A stretch of DNA of 64,000 nucleotides from DASULK01 sp036381835 (GTDB lineage Bacteria; Actinomycetota; Actinomycetes; Mycobacteriales; Micromonosporaceae), in contig DASVCA010000222.1 of the NCBI GenBank assembly GCA_036381835.1, forward strand, positions 18,386 to 82,385, given 5' to 3'. Position 1 is the first letter of the stretch, and every line of letters begins with the position of its first letter. This document shows, piece after piece, positions 61,182 through 64,000 of this stretch. The notes under the pieces are model-generated. The model was not told where the DNA came from. It made no database searches and saw only the letters and a program-made list of their open reading frames with translations. A program made the translations under genes and the position numbers.

Positions 61182-61994
61182 GTGCCCGTGCACCGATGCG
61201 CCTCTCGCCGCCTCGCTTCGCGCCGGGCACTCCACCGGCTCGGTGTGCTGACGTGTGTGGCTCCGCTCCTGGTCTCGGGATGTGGCGGCGGTGAGGGCCC
61301 GGCATCACCGCCGCCGACGACCGATGGCAGCGAGGTCCGGGAGGTCCCGGCCCGCAACCGGCTCGCCGCCCTGGCCGCCGCCGCGGCCGACCGCAGGTTC
61401 ACCGCCGCGTACCGGCTGTCGGTGACGGATCGAGCCGATCGGACCGTCACGGTCGCGCTCGCCGATGACGGCACCTGGCGCCTCGACGTCTCCGGCGGGG
61501 CCGCCGACGGCCGATCCGACGTGGCGGTCGTGCGTACCGCCGACGGGCTCTACGAGTGCGAGCCGGCGCAGGTAGATTCGCCGATCGGCCCGTCGTGTGT
61601 CCGAGTGGCCGGCCCGGACGGCGCTCTCCCGGCCGACGCCGTTCTATGGGTGCATCACCTGTTCACGGACTGGGTTCACGCGCTCTCGGACCGGCAGGCG
61701 CCGCTGGCGGTGTCCGACGGGGAACCCCTTCCCGGCGCCGCCGGCTCCTGCTTCGCGGTCGAGTCCACGTCCGCCTCACTGGAACCTCCGCTTGCCGTGG
61801 GGACCTACTGCTACGCCGCGGACGGCACGCTGACCGGTGCCCGGGTGACTTCGGGCACGCTGGTTCTGGCCGGGGCTCCTCTGCCCGCACCGGATACGGT
61901 CTCGCTGCCGGGGCCCGTGGTCGTGGGGGCACCGTTCGGGTCGGTGCCGCCGACCGCCGCCGCGCCGGCGGATCCGCCGGTCAGCCCCAGGTGA
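61182..61994 (+). CDS. Lipoprotein of unknown function
   Basis: A 270-residue exported protein with a lipobox LLVSGCGGG (Cys about residue 34) after a basic N-terminus. The mature part begins with a Ser/Pro linker, then a beta-rich region with pairs of cysteines (YECEP, SCVRV, SCFAV, TYCYA) that probably form two disulfides, and ends in a Pro/Ala-rich tail. I do not recognise the family. The start could be GTG 61182 or GTG 61188. It is separated from leuA by 220 bases that hold the leuA leader. Confidence 0.75.
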   Translation: MPVHRCASRRLASRRALHRLGVLTCVAPLLVSGCGGGEGPASPPPTTDGSEVREVPARNRLAALAAAAADRRFTAAYRLSVTDRADRTVTVALADDGTWRLDVSGGAADGRSDVAVVRTADGLYECEPAQVDSPIGPSCVRVAGPDGALPADAVLWVHHLFTDWVHALSDRQAPLAVSDGEPLPGAAGSCFAVESTSASLEPPLAVGTYCYAADGTLTGARVTSGTLVLAGAPLPAPDTVSLPGPVVVGAPFGSVPPTAAAPADPPVSPR

Positions 61995-62059
61995 AGACCG
62001 TCTCAGAGTCTGGGTGAGGGTGTCGCCGGCGCGTTCGGGCACGTAGAGTCGGCTGCGTC

Positions 62060-62131
62060 ATGTGGCAGGCGCTTCTTCTTCGCTGCCGCGGCGGGGCCTG
62101 GATCGAGGCCGGCACCTCGCCGCGGAGTTGA
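62060..62131 (+). CDS. Putative leuA leader peptide
   Basis: A 23-codon frame, MWQALLLRCRGG..., ends 83 bases before leuA. Codons 5-7 are three consecutive CTT leucine codons (62072-62080), a rare codon in this genome, followed at once by sequence that forms competing hairpins. This is the layout of a leucine attenuator: ribosomes stall at the CTT run when leucyl-tRNA is scarce. No strong ribosome-binding site is visible before the ATG. Confidence 0.6.
   Translation: MWQALLLRCRGGAWIEAGTSPRS
62086..62125 (+). promoter_or_regulatory. leuA attenuator hairpin
   Basis: CCGCGGCG (62086-62093) pairs with CGCCGCGG (62118-62125), with an inner GGCC/GGCC pair (62095-62098 with 62107-62110). The stem overlaps the last codons of the leader peptide. 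GC-rich repeats farther on (62135-62175) could supply an alternative partner. A pairing switch is plausible but not computed. Confidence 0.5.
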
Positions 62132-62214
62132 TCTGTACCGCCGTGCCGACCGTGCCGACGCTTGCTTGCCGGTAGGAAACCCGCATATTCGCCACGTGAC
62201 CACTGGAGTCTGTA

Positions 62215-63978
62215 ATGCCCGACATATCTGGCATGACGGTAAGCGACCCCATCGCTCACCAGCGTCCCAGCCGCATGCCTTACCACCGCTACCAGGCGTA
62301 TCAGCAACAGTTCTCCGTCGACCTGCCCGACCGTCGGTGGCCGAGCCGCCGCATCGAAACGGCGCCGCGCTGGTGCGCGGTCGACCTGCGCGACGGCAAC
62401 CAGGCGCTGATCGACCCGATGTCCCCCGAGCGCAAGCGCCGGATGTTCCAGCTCCTGGTGCAGATGGGCTACAAGGAGATTGAGGTCGGATTCCCAGCGG
62501 CGAGCCAGACCGACTACGACTTCGTCCGCCAGCTCATCGAGCAGGACCTGATCCCTGACGACGTGACCATCCAGGTGCTCACCCAGTGCCGCGAGCACCT
62601 GATCGACCGGACCTTCGAAGCACTGCGCGGTGCCGACCGGGCCATCGTGCACTTCTACAACTCGACCTCGGTCCTACAGCGCCGGGTGGTCTTCGGCCTG
62701 GATCGCCCCGGCATCACCGCCATCGCCGTGGACGGGGCTCGGTTGTGTCAGAAGTACGCTGAGATTCACACGCCGGACACCGAGATCTACTACGAGTACT
62801 CACCGGAGTCGTACACGGGCACCGAGCTCGACTACGCGCTGGAGGTGTGCGCCGCCGTCATCGACGTGCTCGACCCGACCCCCGACCGGCCGCTGATCGT
62901 CAACCTGCCGGCCACCGTCGAGATGGCCATGCCCAACGTCTACGCCGACTCGATCGAGTGGATGGACCGGCACCTACCCCGACGCTCCGCGCTCGTTCTC
63001 AGCCTGCACCCGCACAACGACCGCGGCAGCGCCGTGGCCGCCGCCGAACTGGGCCTGCTCGCCGGGGCGGACCGGGTCGAGGGTTGCCTGTTCGGCAACG
63101 GCGAGCGCACCGGCAACGTCGATTTGGTGACCCTCGGTCTCAACCTGTTCTCGCAGGGCATCGATCCACAGATCGACTTCTCGAACATCGACGAGATCAA
63201 GCGGACCGTGGAGTACTGCAACCAACTCCCGGTGCACGAACGACACCCGTACGCCGGTGACCTCGTCTACACCGCCTTCTCAGGCTCCCACCAGGACGCG
63301 ATCAAGAAGGGCTTCGACGCGCTGGAGGCCGATGCCCGCGCCGCCGGGGTGCCCGTGGACGAGTATCCGTGGGCCGTGCCGTACCTGCCGATCGATCCCA
63401 AGGACGTGGGCCGTACCTATGAGGCGGTCATCCGGGTCAACTCGCAGTCCGGCAAGGGCGGCGTCTCGTACATCATGCGGGAGGAACACCAGCTCGACCT
63501 GCCGCGCCGGCTGCAGATCGAGTTCTCCGGTGTGGTGCAGCGGCACACCGACACCCATGGCGGCGAGGTCGAACCGGGCCGAATGTGGGAGATCTTCGCG
63601 AGCGAGTATCTGACCGATCACCAGGACCGGCCCGCACTGGCGCTTACGGACTACACCACCTCGACCCTCGACGGCAAGGTCGAGATCGAGGCCGCGGTCC
63701 GGTGGGACGGCGAGCATCGGACGCTGACCGCGGTCGGCAACGGCCCGATCGACGCGTACGTCAACGCGCTGCAATCGCTCGGCCTGCGGGTACGCGTCCT
63801 CGACTACCAGGAGCACGCGATGTCTTCCGGTGGGGACGCGCGGGCCGCGGCGTACGTGGAGTGCGAGGTGGAGAACGAGACGGTGTGGGGCGTCGGGCTG
63901 GACCCCAACATCGTGACCGCTTCGATCCGGGCGGTCACCAGCGCCGTCAACCGCGCCGCTCGGCGTCCCGAACGCTGA
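62215..63978 (+). CDS. leuA: 2-isopropylmalate synthase
   Basis: First committed enzyme of leucine synthesis: acetyl-CoA plus 2-oxoisovalerate gives 2-isopropylmalate. The 587-residue protein has the HMG-CoA-lyase-like barrel with VDLRDGNQAL (metal ligand and base), LHPHNDRGSAVA, and FGNGERTGNVDLVTLGLNL. A C-terminal LeuA dimer domain (about 460-570) binds leucine for feedback control. GGAG lies before ATG 62215. It is the long actinobacterial form. An upstream leader suggests attenuation as well as allosteric control. Confidence 0.95.
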   Translation: MPDISGMTVSDPIAHQRPSRMPYHRYQAYQQQFSVDLPDRRWPSRRIETAPRWCAVDLRDGNQALIDPMSPERKRRMFQLLVQMGYKEIEVGFPAASQTDYDFVRQLIEQDLIPDDVTIQVLTQCREHLIDRTFEALRGADRAIVHFYNSTSVLQRRVVFGLDRPGITAIAVDGARLCQKYAEIHTPDTEIYYEYSPESYTGTELDYALEVCAAVIDVLDPTPDRPLIVNLPATVEMAMPNVYADSIEWMDRHLPRRSALVLSLHPHNDRGSAVAAAELGLLAGADRVEGCLFGNGERTGNVDLVTLGLNLFSQGIDPQIDFSNIDEIKRTVEYCNQLPVHERHPYAGDLVYTAFSGSHQDAIKKGFDALEADARAAGVPVDEYPWAVPYLPIDPKDVGRTYEAVIRVNSQSGKGGVSYIMREEHQLDLPRRLQIEFSGVVQRHTDTHGGEVEPGRMWEIFASEYLTDHQDRPALALTDYTTSTLDGKVEIEAAVRWDGEHRTLTAVGNGPIDAYVNALQSLGLRVRVLDYQEHAMSSGGDARAAAYVECEVENETVWGVGLDPNIVTASIRAVTSAVNRAARRPER

Positions 63979-64000
63979 GCCTCGCGGTGCCGGGCGGCGG

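Overview
The window is high-GC, densely coded chromosomal DNA from a filamentous actinobacterium. Gene content and order (folate cluster next to ftsH/hpt/tilS, a crp–nth–whiB4–ponA2 block, ESX-type genes, GTG starts, almost no TTA codons) point to Micromonosporaceae. That placement is an inference from gene order and composition, not from a database search. There are no insertion sequences, integrases, CRISPR arrays or rRNA genes; one tRNA-Pro is present.

Layout. 1-2.05 kb (minus): the end of a folate operon, folP-folB-folK-DUF3180, with every start overlapping the preceding stop. 2.2-17.3 kb: a locus of about 15 kb that separates folP from folE. Its first half (2314-9591) encodes type IV secretion-like parts: two small membrane proteins, a VirB4-type ATPase, a VirB6-like membrane protein, a VirB8-like anchored protein and a two-domain wall hydrolase. 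Its second half (11002-17309) encodes type VII-like parts: two helical proteins carrying a YxxxD and a WxG signature, a mycosin protease, an FtsK/EccC ATPase, a coiled-coil membrane protein and a small helical protein. No relaxase or integrase is visible. 17.35-28.3 kb (minus): folE, ftsH, hpt, a large secreted subtilisin, tilS, a DUF2342 metalloprotease and dacB. ppa follows on the plus strand.

28.9-35.8 kb: a partial ESX/type VII core (eccD minus; eccC and mycP plus) without eccB, eccE or esx genes. 35.8-55.9 kb: a block collinear with Mycobacterium tuberculosis Rv3671c-Rv3683 (marP, NUDIX, thioredoxin-like, nth, crp, MBL, RidA, DUF4177, two ArsA ATPases, whiB4, ponA2, metallophosphoesterase). 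It is interrupted by a CapA-like gene and by a signalling insert: a stress protein, a Ser/Thr kinase, a small membrane protein and a giant adenylate cyclase/AAA/TPR protein. 56-58.6 kb: tRNA-Pro(CGG), an MBL hydrolase and a GAF-GAF-GGDEF diguanylate cyclase. 58.7-64 kb: asd and lysC (minus), a lipoprotein gene, then leuA preceded by a probable leucine-codon leader peptide and attenuator.

How the parts fit together. Several core operons are translationally coupled by ATGA/GTGA overlaps. Perfect inverted-repeat terminators sit between most convergent genes. The most unusual element is the relaxase-less T4SS/T7SS-like locus inside the folate operon. It has its own candidate promoter and a structured 5' leader, and TTA (bldA-type) codons occur in three of its genes. 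A second theme is cAMP: a Crp regulator and a catalytically complete class III adenylate cyclase lie within 7 kb of each other.
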